A stretch of 64,000 nt of DNA from Sphingorhabdus sp. EL138 (GTDB taxonomy: Bacteria; Pseudomonadota; Alphaproteobacteria; Sphingomonadales; Sphingomonadaceae): contig NZ_CAMAYF010000004.1 of NCBI RefSeq assembly GCF_945862485.1, positions 1 to 64,000 on the forward strand. The letters run 5' to 3'. Below, one piece after another: positions 1 to 7,685 of this stretch. Every line of letters begins with the position of its first letter. Within the stretch, counting starts at the first letter, position 1. A program made the translations under genes and the position numbers. The notes beneath the pieces were generated by a model. That model was not told the origin of the DNA. It did not search any database and worked only from the letters and a program-made list of their open reading frames with translations.

Positions 1-27
1 AATCAACCGTGCAGCAGAGGCGATGTT

Positions 28-360
28 ATGATCAAAGTCACGTTCATCAATGCCGATGGCGATGTTCAGGAAGTTAATGGTGTCGAAGGGCAAAGCCTCC
101 TCGACGTGGCACAAGCAGCCGGACAACCGCTTGAAGGGACGTGCGAAAGCCAGATGGCTTGTTCGACGTGTCATGTAATTATTGATAAGGATTGGTTCGA
201 TAAGCTCCCTCGGTCTGTTGAAGATGAAGAGGATATGCTTGACCTCGCCAGCGGTGCACGACGCACAAGCCGTTTGTCTTGCCAGATTATCCTGACCCCG
301 GATCTCGACGGGTTAGTTGTCCATATTCCGGCAGAAAGCCGAAATATGCAGGGGCTGTAA
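28..360 (+). CDS. fdx: 2Fe-2S ferredoxin, adrenodoxin/Isc type
   Basis: Small soluble electron carrier of the adrenodoxin-like class, 110 residues, the family's usual size. Cys39, Cys45, Cys48 and Cys85 give the CX5CX2C...C pattern that binds one [2Fe-2S] cluster, and the acidic stretch VEDEEDMLD near residue 64 matches the partner-binding helix of adrenodoxin-type ferredoxins. Known members pass electrons to iron-sulfur cluster assembly or to P450 and Rieske systems; the physiological partner cannot be told here. The ATG at 28 follows an AGAGG Shine-Dalgarno sequence at 16-20. The preceding gene lies outside the window. The permuted tmRNA gene starts about 40 bases downstream. Confidence 0.93.
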   Translation: MIKVTFINADGDVQEVNGVEGQSLLDVAQAAGQPLEGTCESQMACSTCHVIIDKDWFDKLPRSVEDEEDMLDLASGARRTSRLSCQIILTPDLDGLVVHIPAESRNMQGL

Positions 361-601
361 CGCCCTTCACTTCCCATTCACGAAAAAGCGCCTATATAGG
401 GTGGTGCCGGGTTCGCCCGGCTATGGTGATAAATTGCGATGTGCAATAGATGCAGCGGACCCGGGGGCGGTACCCGGCAGCTCCACCAAAATCTCTGTTA
501 ATCAGAGGTCTTGGAGGGGCTGAACTAGGATCGACGTGCGTTGAAAAGCATTGTTTTTGCCCGGCATGAATAAGCCGTGAAATGGTTCATAACCAATAGG
601 T

Positions 602-637
602 GCAAACGATAACTCAGCACTTGCTCTCGCAGCGTAA
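602..637 (+). other. tmRNA proteolysis-tag reading frame (ANDNSALALAA)
   Basis: Eleven codons from GCA (602) to a TAA stop (635-637) read A-N-D-N-S-A-L-A-L-A-A. With the alanine carried by tmRNA itself this makes a standard alphaproteobacterial tag ending in LAA, the signal recognised by ClpXP and ClpAP. There is no start codon because translation resumes on the GCA codon after the ribosome switches templates. Confidence 0.93.
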
Positions 638-689
638 TTTTGGGCCTCACGGTCTAAACTTACACTAAAAGAACGCGGCCGAACCGGCC

Positions 690-774
690 GGGCAACAGAA
701 AGGTTACAGCGGCCCCCCGGAGCCGGGCAACAGAATCCGGGACCCGTTCAATATTCGAATGCTGGGCAACAGAA
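690..774 (+). repeat. Three copies of GGGCAACAGAA in the tmRNA coding piece
   Basis: The 11-mer GGGCAACAGAA occurs at 690-700, 725-735 and 764-774, spaced 35 and 39 bases apart, each copy beside GC-rich pairing segments. It lies downstream of the tag stop codon, where tmRNAs carry pseudoknots, so the copies are probably equivalent loops of successive structural modules. Which bases pair was not worked out. Confidence 0.75.
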
Positions 775-860
775 ACCCCCACATCTCTAGCAAGGTAATA
801 AGCAGCGCTTTTTTAGCCTGAATGGTCCATGTCGCGGCGCATTGTTAAAAATCGCGGCCG

Positions 861-2114
861 TCAGGCGAGTGCAACGAGATCTGTGGCTTCCAACAACTTT
901 AAGCGCGCCAGCCGGACCTTATCTAGCAAATCGGGGTCGCCAAGCTGGTCTGGCAAAATGGTTTCGGGCCAATGCGCGGCAACAACTTCGTCGATTATAT
1001 CCAGTTTATGCGCGTCAGCGATAAAGCGCTGATCAACGGTTGCAGGGTCGGCAACAACGCGCAAGCGCAGGCAGGCGGGACCACCGCCATTTGCCATGGA
1101 TTGGCGCACGTTCACGGGCACTAGCCTGCGGATGGGGCCATTGCCTTCGATCATCTCAGTTAGCCAGCTCCACACCCGCACATTTTCTTGTGCTTCATCC
1201 GGTAAAATAAGCGCCATGCCGCCGTCGGGCAGTGTAACCAATTGCGCATTGAACAGATAGCTTTGAATGGCGTCGGGCAGACTCACGCGGTCGGCTGGAA
1301 CGATGATAATTTCTGCCTCAGGCATCAACCGCTTAATGTCGGCATAGGTCTGATCGGGGTGCTCAAATGCATGTTCATGCGTGAAAAGCACGCGTTCATT
1401 TGCCACGGCGACGACATCATTGTGAAACGCGCCAGCGGCGATGGCGATCTCGGATTGCTGCACAAATAAAGTTTTGTGCGGGTCAAGGCGGTGCGAGCGC
1501 GCGATGGCTTTTGACGCCTCGACATGCTGCCGTGCAGGAAAGGGGCCGCCAGTTTTGCCATAGACAAATATTTCGATACCCGCTGCTTCATGCGATGCAC
1601 ATAAACGCATGAAATTGGCTGCCCCCTCGTCGCCAAATGGCGCCGGGACGGGGCCATGCACTGCAAAATGCCGTTCATTAGCAAAGGCCAACTGCAACTG
1701 CGCCAGCGTCCCTGTCCACTCATGGCTTCTATGTGCCATTGTAAGCAAATTTGCTGCCGATAGATGGCATTTGCTATCCGCCGTTTCCGGTGCGGGCGAA
1801 ACCGTTGCGGCGTTCGCTGCCCACATGGCCGAAGCCGAAAAAGCGGCTGCGCGGATATGCGGCTCTGCCGATTGCATATCTGTTGCTAGCCCGTTGAGCC
1901 AATTCTGATTTGGCCGTTCAAGCGGCATGAAAAACCCTTGGACCAGCCCAAGTCCAAGATTGGTGCGCATCTTCTCAATGCCCTGCAACGCAGCAGCTTT
2001 CGGATAAGATGCCGCACCAGCATTGTTTGACGATGCCAAATTTCCAAGGCTGAGCCCCGCATAATTGTGACTTGGCCCGATGATTCCGTCAAAATTGATT
2101 TCGACCAAGGCCAT
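861..2114 (-). CDS. astB: N-succinylarginine dihydrolase
   Basis: Second enzyme of the arginine succinyltransferase (AST) pathway: hydrolyses N2-succinylarginine to N2-succinylornithine, CO2 and two ammonia. The 417-residue protein matches AstB throughout. It begins with the EINFDGIIGPSHNYAGLS signature and carries the presumed catalytic residues Glu163 (DEGAAN), His231 (GAFHND) and Cys348 (GGGPACLRLR). The ATG at 2114 shares one base with the TAA stop of astA, so the two are translationally coupled. The later pathway genes astC, astD and astE are not nearby. The upstream M20 hydrolase may belong to the same degradation unit. Confidence 0.95.
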   Translation of the reverse strand: MALVEINFDGIIGPSHNYAGLSLGNLASSNNAGAASYPKAAALQGIEKMRTNLGLGLVQGFFMPLERPNQNWLNGLATDMQSAEPHIRAAAFSASAMWAANAATVSPAPETADSKCHLSAANLLTMAHRSHEWTGTLAQLQLAFANERHFAVHGPVPAPFGDEGAANFMRLCASHEAAGIEIFVYGKTGGPFPARQHVEASKAIARSHRLDPHKTLFVQQSEIAIAAGAFHNDVVAVANERVLFTHEHAFEHPDQTYADIKRLMPEAEIIIVPADRVSLPDAIQSYLFNAQLVTLPDGGMALILPDEAQENVRVWSWLTEMIEGNGPIRRLVPVNVRQSMANGGGPACLRLRVVADPATVDQRFIADAHKLDIIDEVVAAHWPETILPDQLGDPDLLDKVRLARLKLLEATDLVALA

Positions 2115-3145
2115 TAAGACCGCTCCACATACGTCACCTGATCACCAACAGAAATACTCAGCGCCCGCGCACATTCGGCATCAATAATGACGTCTTCGCC
2201 GCGATCGTCGATCCAGCCATAAGCAGCCTTAAATGCGTGCAAACGGCCGTGCGTGAGTAACTTTTTTTGCTCGCTCTTCTGTTCGCCCACGGAATGCCTG
2301 ATCTCCGTTATCGTCACATCCTTTGCTTCGCGGACACTTCGGATTTGGTCCGTTCGGGCGGTCATGGTTGGACCACCGTCAAAAATGTCGATGTAATTTT
2401 CCCACGCGAATCCTTCATTTTCCAGCATACGCATGGCCGCGCGGCCAGAAGGATGCGGCACGCCAATAACTGTCTTTGCGCTTTCCTGAAGCATGGCGAT
2501 ATACACGGGGTGTTTTGGCATAAGGTCGGCGATGAATTGGTTGCCGAATTTGGCATTGAATTCATCAGCTTCCTGAAAGCTCATCCCGAAAAAGCGTCCG
2601 GCTACACCATCCCAAAAAGGAGATCCGCCTGCCTCGTCGATCACGCCGCGCAATTCGGCAATAGTTCTTTCCGCGAACCTTTCGCGGTGGTTGCGAATGA
2701 ACAGATACCGACTACGCGCAATTAACATCCCAAGCCCGCCAGCGCGTTCGCCGGGGTGCAGGAACAAACCGCCGACTTCCGTTGCACCTTCAAGATCCGT
2801 CGAGAGGTTGAGAATATCTGCGCGGAAAGTGCGTTCCAGTTCCACACTGTGCTGGGTCAAGGCACCGATGCGATAGCTATAAAAAGGCCATCTCTGCCCG
2901 ACTTTTCCAAAGATTTGGCAGGTGCCGCGCACTTCGCCGGTGATGCTATTCTGCAAGACGAACACATACAGGTCGTCGGCAAAATCATCCCCCACACGGT
3001 CAAATCCAGCAGCAGACCGTTCCAGCTTCGCCGACAGCGCTTTTTTGTCCGGTGGCAAGTTGGTGAAACCACCGCCGGTGCGTTTTGCCATTTCGTAAAT
3101 TGGTTGCAAATCGCCCTTATTCGCGGGACGGATCAGGAAAGTCAT
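2114..3145 (-). CDS. astA: Arginine N-succinyltransferase
   Basis: First enzyme of the AST pathway: transfers succinyl from succinyl-CoA to the alpha-amino group of arginine. At 343 residues it has normal AstA length. AstA-type features are the N-terminal acyltransferase start (FLIRPANKGDL), TNLPPDKKAL near residue 28, EVGGLFLHP near 122, GGSPFWDG, and PSGRAAMRMLENEGF toward the C-terminus. Its ATG overlaps the stop of the upstream M20 hydrolase by four bases (ATGA), and its own stop overlaps astB by one base. The three genes therefore form one tightly packed unit on the minus strand. Confidence 0.95.
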   Translation of the reverse strand: MTFLIRPANKGDLQPIYEMAKRTGGGFTNLPPDKKALSAKLERSAAGFDRVGDDFADDLYVFVLQNSITGEVRGTCQIFGKVGQRWPFYSYRIGALTQHSVELERTFRADILNLSTDLEGATEVGGLFLHPGERAGGLGMLIARSRYLFIRNHRERFAERTIAELRGVIDEAGGSPFWDGVAGRFFGMSFQEADEFNAKFGNQFIADLMPKHPVYIAMLQESAKTVIGVPHPSGRAAMRMLENEGFAWENYIDIFDGGPTMTARTDQIRSVREAKDVTITEIRHSVGEQKSEQKKLLTHGRLHAFKAAYGWIDDRGEDVIIDAECARALSISVGDQVTYVERS

Positions 3146-4350
3146 AATGTCCCTTTTTCTGATAAACGCATGATGGTCAGTGCCGACAATTGCGCGCGCT
3201 CGGTTAGGCTGTCGACGATGAGAAATTCATCCTTGCTATGAATGTTGTCACCCCGAACGCCCATCGTATCGACCACCGGGACGCCGCACGCCGCGATGTT
3301 GTTACCGTCGCACACGCCACCGCTGGAGCGCCATGCGATGGATATGCCAAGATCAGCGCCACATTTTTTGACGAGGCCAAACAATTTTTCTGCAGCACTA
3401 TCTATTGGCTTTGGCGGGCGACCAAAGCTGCCATGCAGATGGGCGTGCACATCATGTTCACGTTCGATATCGGCGATGATCCGATGCAAATCTGCCTCTG
3501 TTTGTGTCACAATCTCCGGCGTGCGTGGCCGGAAGTTCACGCGCAATATTGCGTGATCGGGCACGACATTATTCGGGCCACCACCATCGATTTTGGCCGG
3601 GTTGACCGAAAGCCCTTCGCGCGAGAGCCGCTTGAGGCGAAGCGCGAGATCCGCTGCTGCCAACAAAGCATTGCGGCCATCATCGGGGTTGCGCCCGGCA
3701 TGTGCGGGCAGACCTGAAAAAATGATTGAGAAATTGCCGCTCCCGCCGCGTGCGCCCGCCAGCGTGCCGTCGGGCAGTGCAGGTTCGTAGGTCAAAGCTG
3801 CCAGCTTATTTTGTGCAAGCTCGGCAATCAGTTTCGCTGATGAAGGTGAGCCAACTTCTTCATCGCTGTTAATGAGGACTTGATACCCTGTGCGCGAGAG
3901 GCTTCCTGAAAGTTCCGCCGCGCGCAATGCAGCCAGCATGACAGTTATGCCGCCTTTCATGTCGGCAACACCGGGGCCATTCAGTACCTCGTCATTCAAC
4001 CAGCGCAGCTTCTGAAATTCATGGTCCGCAGGAAAAACCGTGTCCATATGACCCGTAAACAACAATTGTGTTGGCGCATCAGGGCGCACGGTGACCAAAA
4101 GATGTCGTCCGTGTGCGACAGTTTTGATGGATCCGTCGGCCAGCACGCGGTCGACCGGTTCGGGATGAACTAAAGCAACTTCGCCGGGAAGAACAGAAAA
4201 CGCATCGGCCAACATTTCCGCGGTCGTCGCTAAACCATCGAGATTGCTTGAACCGCTGTTCACCGCGGACCAGCTTTGCACTTGGTCAAGCATGGACCGC
4301 TGTTGAATTGTTTCAAGAACCTGTCGTTCGCTGTCGGTTAGCGTAAGCAT
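3142..4350 (-). CDS. M20-family metallohydrolase in the ast operon
   Basis: Zinc hydrolase of the M20/M25/M40 peptidase-deacylase family, 402 residues. The metal-site pattern is present: His101 and Asp103 (GHMDTVF), Asp130 (GVADMKGG), Glu164-Glu165 (NSDEEVGSP), Glu189 (YEPALPDG) and a C-terminal His in DNIHSKDEF. The segment between these is the lid/dimerisation domain. The family includes carboxypeptidase G2-like enzymes, N-acyl-amino-acid deacylases and AstE-like desuccinylases. Since it leads the operon containing astA and astB and overlaps astA by four bases, action on a succinylated or arginine-derived intermediate is plausible but inferred. The exact substrate is unknown. Confidence 0.85.
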   Translation of the reverse strand: MLTLTDSERQVLETIQQRSMLDQVQSWSAVNSGSSNLDGLATTAEMLADAFSVLPGEVALVHPEPVDRVLADGSIKTVAHGRHLLVTVRPDAPTQLLFTGHMDTVFPADHEFQKLRWLNDEVLNGPGVADMKGGITVMLAALRAAELSGSLSRTGYQVLINSDEEVGSPSSAKLIAELAQNKLAALTYEPALPDGTLAGARGGSGNFSIIFSGLPAHAGRNPDDGRNALLAAADLALRLKRLSREGLSVNPAKIDGGGPNNVVPDHAILRVNFRPRTPEIVTQTEADLHRIIADIEREHDVHAHLHGSFGRPPKPIDSAAEKLFGLVKKCGADLGISIAWRSSGGVCDGNNIAACGVPVVDTMGVRGDNIHSKDEFLIVDSLTERAQLSALTIMRLSEKGTL

Positions 4351-4401
4351 GATCTGATCTTAGCTTTGGTCGCTTAAAAGGACCACCCCTAGCGTATTGG
4401 G

Positions 4402-5223
4402 TTAGCCAACTTCCCGAGCGAGCGCGCACCATTCGGCTATGCTTATGGTTTCTGGACGGCGATCTTCGGCAATGCCGGTTCTGTGGAGTGCCTCCAAAGC
4501 GCCGGGGACGCCTTTCAGGCTTTGCCGCAGCATTTTGCGCCTCTGCCCGAAGGCGGCACCCGTCAGATTTTCCAAAACCGACATTTTTACTCCGTTTGCT
4601 GCTTCCTTGGGCGTGATGTGCACTACAGCGGACATGACTTTTGGCGGTGGTGTGAATGCGGAGCGATGGACTGGCATTGCAATTGACGCATTTGAACGCC
4701 ACTGCGCCAAAATGGCCAGGCGGCCAAAAGCACCGGTGCCAGGCGAGGACACTATCCTGTCAGCAACCTCGCGCTGGAACATGAGCGTAAGGCTTTTCCA
4801 TGTTGGTGGCCATGTATTGCCGCTTAGCCAGCCAACGGCCAGTGCCGTGCCGACATTATAGGGCAGGTTGGAAACGATGTGAAATGGCGCGCCGATTTCA
4901 GCAAAGGGATCGATTTTGAGGGCATCGCCTTCAATTACGCGCAACTGGCCGGGAAATGCCTCCACCAACTCGGCGAGCGCCGGTAAGCATCGATGATCAC
5001 GCTCTACGGCCACAACATGTGCGCCGGCGCGCAACAGTGCCCGTGTGAGGCCACCTGGGCCGGGGCCTACCTCATACACATGTTCGCCCGCCAATGGGCC
5101 GGGAATGGCAGCGATGCGATCAAGCAGCTTCTCATCAAAAAGGAAGTTTTGGCCAAGCGCCTTGCTGGCGGACAGGCCATGGCGGGCAATGACTTCCCGA
5201 AGTGGAGGCAGCGAAACCGTCAT
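4402..5223 (-). CDS. rsmA: 16S rRNA dimethyladenosine transferase (RsmA/KsgA)
   Basis: SAM-dependent enzyme that dimethylates two adjacent adenines in the 3'-terminal hairpin of 16S rRNA, a late check of 30S assembly. It shows the SAM-binding motif YEVGPGPGGLTRALL, the acidic VVAVERD and the catalytic NLPYNVG motif, and its 273 residues are typical. The ATG at 5223 shares one base with the pdxA stop; a TTG one codon earlier is less likely. The order lptD-surA-pdxA-rsmA is a classic proteobacterial envelope/vitamin B6/ribosome cluster. Confidence 0.95.
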   Translation of the reverse strand: MTVSLPPLREVIARHGLSASKALGQNFLFDEKLLDRIAAIPGPLAGEHVYEVGPGPGGLTRALLRAGAHVVAVERDHRCLPALAELVEAFPGQLRVIEGDALKIDPFAEIGAPFHIVSNLPYNVGTALAVGWLSGNTWPPTWKSLTLMFQREVADRIVSSPGTGAFGRLAILAQWRSNASIAMPVHRSAFTPPPKVMSAVVHITPKEAANGVKMSVLENLTGAAFGQRRKMLRQSLKGVPGALEALHRTGIAEDRRPETISIAEWCALAREVG

Positions 5224-6239
5224 CAACCACCATCGGCGGCGGCAAGGCGGTGTAATGTCGCAGTCTCCGCCATTTTGATTGCTGCGATCATGGAATATGG
5301 CAGTGCTTTGTTCTGACCAGCGATACCGAAAGCAGTGCCATGGTCTGGTGATGTCCTGACCACCGGCAATCCAAGAGTGATGTTGACAGCATCGTGGAAA
5401 TATAGCGTTTTCAGGGGTATAAGTGCTTGATCATGATAGGCGCATAAAGCGGCGTCATATTGTGCGCGTGCCTCGGCATGAAACATCGTGTCGGCGGGCA
5501 GGGGACCAATGACGTTGATTCCCTCGCTCCTGATCTGCGCGATAGCTGGTTCAAAAATCTCCAGCTCTTCGCGACCCATGTTGCCTGCTTCCCCGGCATG
5601 AGGGTTAAAACCAGCGACTGCGAGCCTTGGATTTTCGATACCAAAATTGCGCTGCAAACCCTTTGCGGTGGCGCGTAACCTTTGTCGTAACAACCTTCCG
5701 TCAAGCTTTGCGGCGACCTCAGCAAGGGGAATATGCGTTGTCATTGGAACCACACGTAGGTCGGGACCTGCGAGCATCATGACTGCATTGTTCTTGGCTA
5801 TGCCGCAGCGTTCGGCAATGAATTCTGTCTGGCCGGGGTGCGTAAACCCAACGGCATAAAGCTGCGATTTGGAAACGGGACCAGTGACCAAAGCCGCGGC
5901 GCTCCCCGCCCGAGCAAAGCCAATCGCCATTTCCAACGCCTGATACGCACAATGCGCGCCGTCAAGGTCAGGACGTCCCGCGACAACCGATAAGCAGTTA
6001 TGCAATTGAATGACCGGCAACGCGCTATCAAAATGTTTGAGCGTATCCGCGGGATCTTCGATGCGGACAACTGGGCCGGACCAGTGCGGCTCGAAACTTC
6101 CAATGTCGCCAATGGCAAAGAAAGGCGCCAAACCAGAGGCGTGCCGGGCTTCCCATGCTTTTCCGATAATCTCCGGCCCGATACCAGCCGGATCACCGAC
6201 CGAAACGGCCAGGGGCAGTTTCAGTCGGCCCAATGGCAT
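5223..6239 (-). CDS. pdxA: 4-hydroxythreonine-4-phosphate dehydrogenase
   Basis: NAD-dependent enzyme of DXP-dependent pyridoxal phosphate synthesis: oxidises 4-phosphohydroxy-L-threonine, giving an aminoketone that PdxJ then condenses. Family motifs are SVGDPAGIGPEI at the N-terminus, LVTGPVSK in the middle, HAGEAGNMGREE, and the C-terminal block AYHDQALIPLK followed by TSPDHGTAFGIAG with metal-binding histidines. Length is 338 residues, as expected. Start and stop overlap the neighbours by one base each (TGATG), consistent with an operon with surA upstream and rsmA downstream. Confidence 0.95.
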   Translation of the reverse strand: MPLGRLKLPLAVSVGDPAGIGPEIIGKAWEARHASGLAPFFAIGDIGSFEPHWSGPVVRIEDPADTLKHFDSALPVIQLHNCLSVVAGRPDLDGAHCAYQALEMAIGFARAGSAAALVTGPVSKSQLYAVGFTHPGQTEFIAERCGIAKNNAVMMLAGPDLRVVPMTTHIPLAEVAAKLDGRLLRQRLRATAKGLQRNFGIENPRLAVAGFNPHAGEAGNMGREELEIFEPAIAQIRSEGINVIGPLPADTMFHAEARAQYDAALCAYHDQALIPLKTLYFHDAVNITLGLPVVRTSPDHGTAFGIAGQNKALPYSMIAAIKMAETATLHRLAAADGG

Positions 6240-7579
6240 CAGTTATATTCGATAACAGCGTCGCGGCGCAAATCGCGCAGGTAGATGCGGGCGCGCTTGT
6301 TCACACGCTCTTCTTCTAATCGTGACATGATTTCGTCAAAACTCTCGGACGCTGCCTCTTGCGGTGCGTCGCGACCACACAGGACGAATACGCGAACGCC
6401 ATCTTCTAAAGAACCATAAGGTGGCGTTGATTGGCCAACCTGTAAATCAAGCATAACCTGCTGTAATGGAGCAGGTAATTCGCGGATTTTGATACCGTCG
6501 CGGTTAACAACTTCGGCGCCAAGCTTGCGTGCCATCTCGTCCGCAACACCGCAACCGGCAATCTTTTGCGTTTCCTCACTGAACATCTTCACCAATGGCG
6601 TCACTTGCGCTTCGGTCGTGCCCTTCGGGAAGTTGATTGCAATTTGCTTCAAGCTCAAGACTGAATCGCGGGGATCAGACGTCGCCACTTGGCGTTTATC
6701 GATGAGTAACAGGATAGAGACCCCTCCAGGCGATGCCACGGCCTTAAACTCGTTACTGTTCATGCTAGCTGCTGCGGTGGCCAGCGATTGTGGCAATTGC
6801 GCAAGTGACAACCAACCGAGATCCCCACCGACGGACGCAGTTGACGCTTCAGAAAACTGCCGCGCGTAAGCTACAAAGTTTCCGCCTTGGCGCAATTGAT
6901 CGATGATTTTTCGCGCGTTTTCTTGCACGGACGGCAAGGTTTCGGGTGTCGCCGCTAGATAAATTTCGCCCAAGCGATATTCTGTTGTGCCCTTGGTTGC
7001 CTTAATGCGTTCAATGATAGCGTTAACTTCGTCATCGCTTACGTTCGCAGATGGACGTACATTGCGTGACAGTAGTCTGCTCCAAGAAAGTTCGCCCTTA
7101 ATTTGACGCTTGAGGGTTGCGACCGATGCACCAATGGATACCAGATATTTCTCTACCTCATTTGCTGGGCGGTTGAAGTTCTGCTGGGCGATACGGTCGA
7201 AATATTGATTTACTTCGGCGTCGGTGACTTCAATCTCATTGGCCGCCGCCTCTTGGATCTGCAGTGTTTCATCGATCAAATTGGTCAATATTTGTGCGCG
7301 AAAACGGGCGAGTTCTTCTGGCGGTAATTTGTTGTCATTCGCTGCGACGATCAGCGCGAGGCGGTGATCAATGTCCGTGCCAGTGATAATTTCACCATTC
7401 ACCTGTGCCATTGCACGACGCACATTGGGGTCGTTTTTGCCGAACAATTGCTGTCCATCGGGGATATCTAAATTGGCCTCAGGCGCGACATTTTCAGAGG
7501 CCGTTTGCGCAATTAGCGGTGTCAATGCCGTGGCGGAAACGAGCACGGCAGCTAAGGACAGGCGCGTGAATAACTTCAT
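6239..7579 (-). CDS. surA: SurA-like periplasmic chaperone / peptidyl-prolyl isomerase
   Basis: Periplasmic chaperone that escorts outer-membrane proteins, including LptD, to the Bam machinery. A signal peptide (about residues 1-25, hydrophobic core LAAVLVSATALTPLIAQ) is followed by the SurA N-terminal chaperone domain, with LIDETLQIQEA and YFDRIAQQN helices. A parvulin-type rotamase domain lies at about 195-300, including FSEASTASVGGDLGWL. A second region at about 310-410 seems a degenerate parvulin repeat. Length is 446 residues. The gene lies directly downstream of lptD, its best-known client, and overlaps pdxA by one base. Confidence 0.92.
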   Translation of the reverse strand: MKLFTRLSLAAVLVSATALTPLIAQTASENVAPEANLDIPDGQQLFGKNDPNVRRAMAQVNGEIITGTDIDHRLALIVAANDNKLPPEELARFRAQILTNLIDETLQIQEAAANEIEVTDAEVNQYFDRIAQQNFNRPANEVEKYLVSIGASVATLKRQIKGELSWSRLLSRNVRPSANVSDDEVNAIIERIKATKGTTEYRLGEIYLAATPETLPSVQENARKIIDQLRQGGNFVAYARQFSEASTASVGGDLGWLSLAQLPQSLATAAASMNSNEFKAVASPGGVSILLLIDKRQVATSDPRDSVLSLKQIAINFPKGTTEAQVTPLVKMFSEETQKIAGCGVADEMARKLGAEVVNRDGIKIRELPAPLQQVMLDLQVGQSTPPYGSLEDGVRVFVLCGRDAPQEAASESFDEIMSRLEEERVNKRARIYLRDLRRDAVIEYN

Positions 7580-7685
7580 TGATATTGATCCAATACAGTA
7601 TCATTCTCGGACGGTCAGTTAGCCACTGCCTGCTGAACAACAGATGAGCGGCCAGAAGCCCGTCAGAGTATTTCTTGCCGATGCC

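Larger units (their letters stand above)
400..790 (+). ncRNA. ssrA: Circularly permuted two-piece tmRNA (SsrA)
   Basis: Transfer-messenger RNA that rescues stalled ribosomes together with SmpB (encoded at 23965-24447). The gene has the permuted alphaproteobacterial order. The acceptor piece comes first and ends with encoded CCA at 486-488. A short spacer (about 489-515) follows, then the coding piece from 516. GGGGCUG at 516-522 pairs over seven bases (one G-U) with CAGCUCC at 479-485, rebuilding the tRNA-like acceptor stem. CCGGG/CCCGG around 471-478 forms the T arm. The tag frame lies at 602-637. A possible -10 element (TATATA, 393-398) sits just before the acceptor piece. The outer limits, especially the 3' end of the coding piece near 790, are estimates; processing normally yields two RNAs that stay paired. 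Confidence 0.88.

Noticed and set aside
690-774. CRISPR-like array
   Set aside because: Three 11-base repeats with GC-rich paired surroundings inside the tmRNA; too short and too few for CRISPR repeats, with no cas genes nearby.
829-1032. Short plus-strand frame after the tmRNA
   Set aside because: It overlaps the astB 3' end in antisense and lacks any protein signature.
3238-3717. Open frame of 159 codons on the plus strand
   Set aside because: Antisense shadow of the M20 hydrolase; no recognisable domain, and the minus-strand metal-site motifs are intact.
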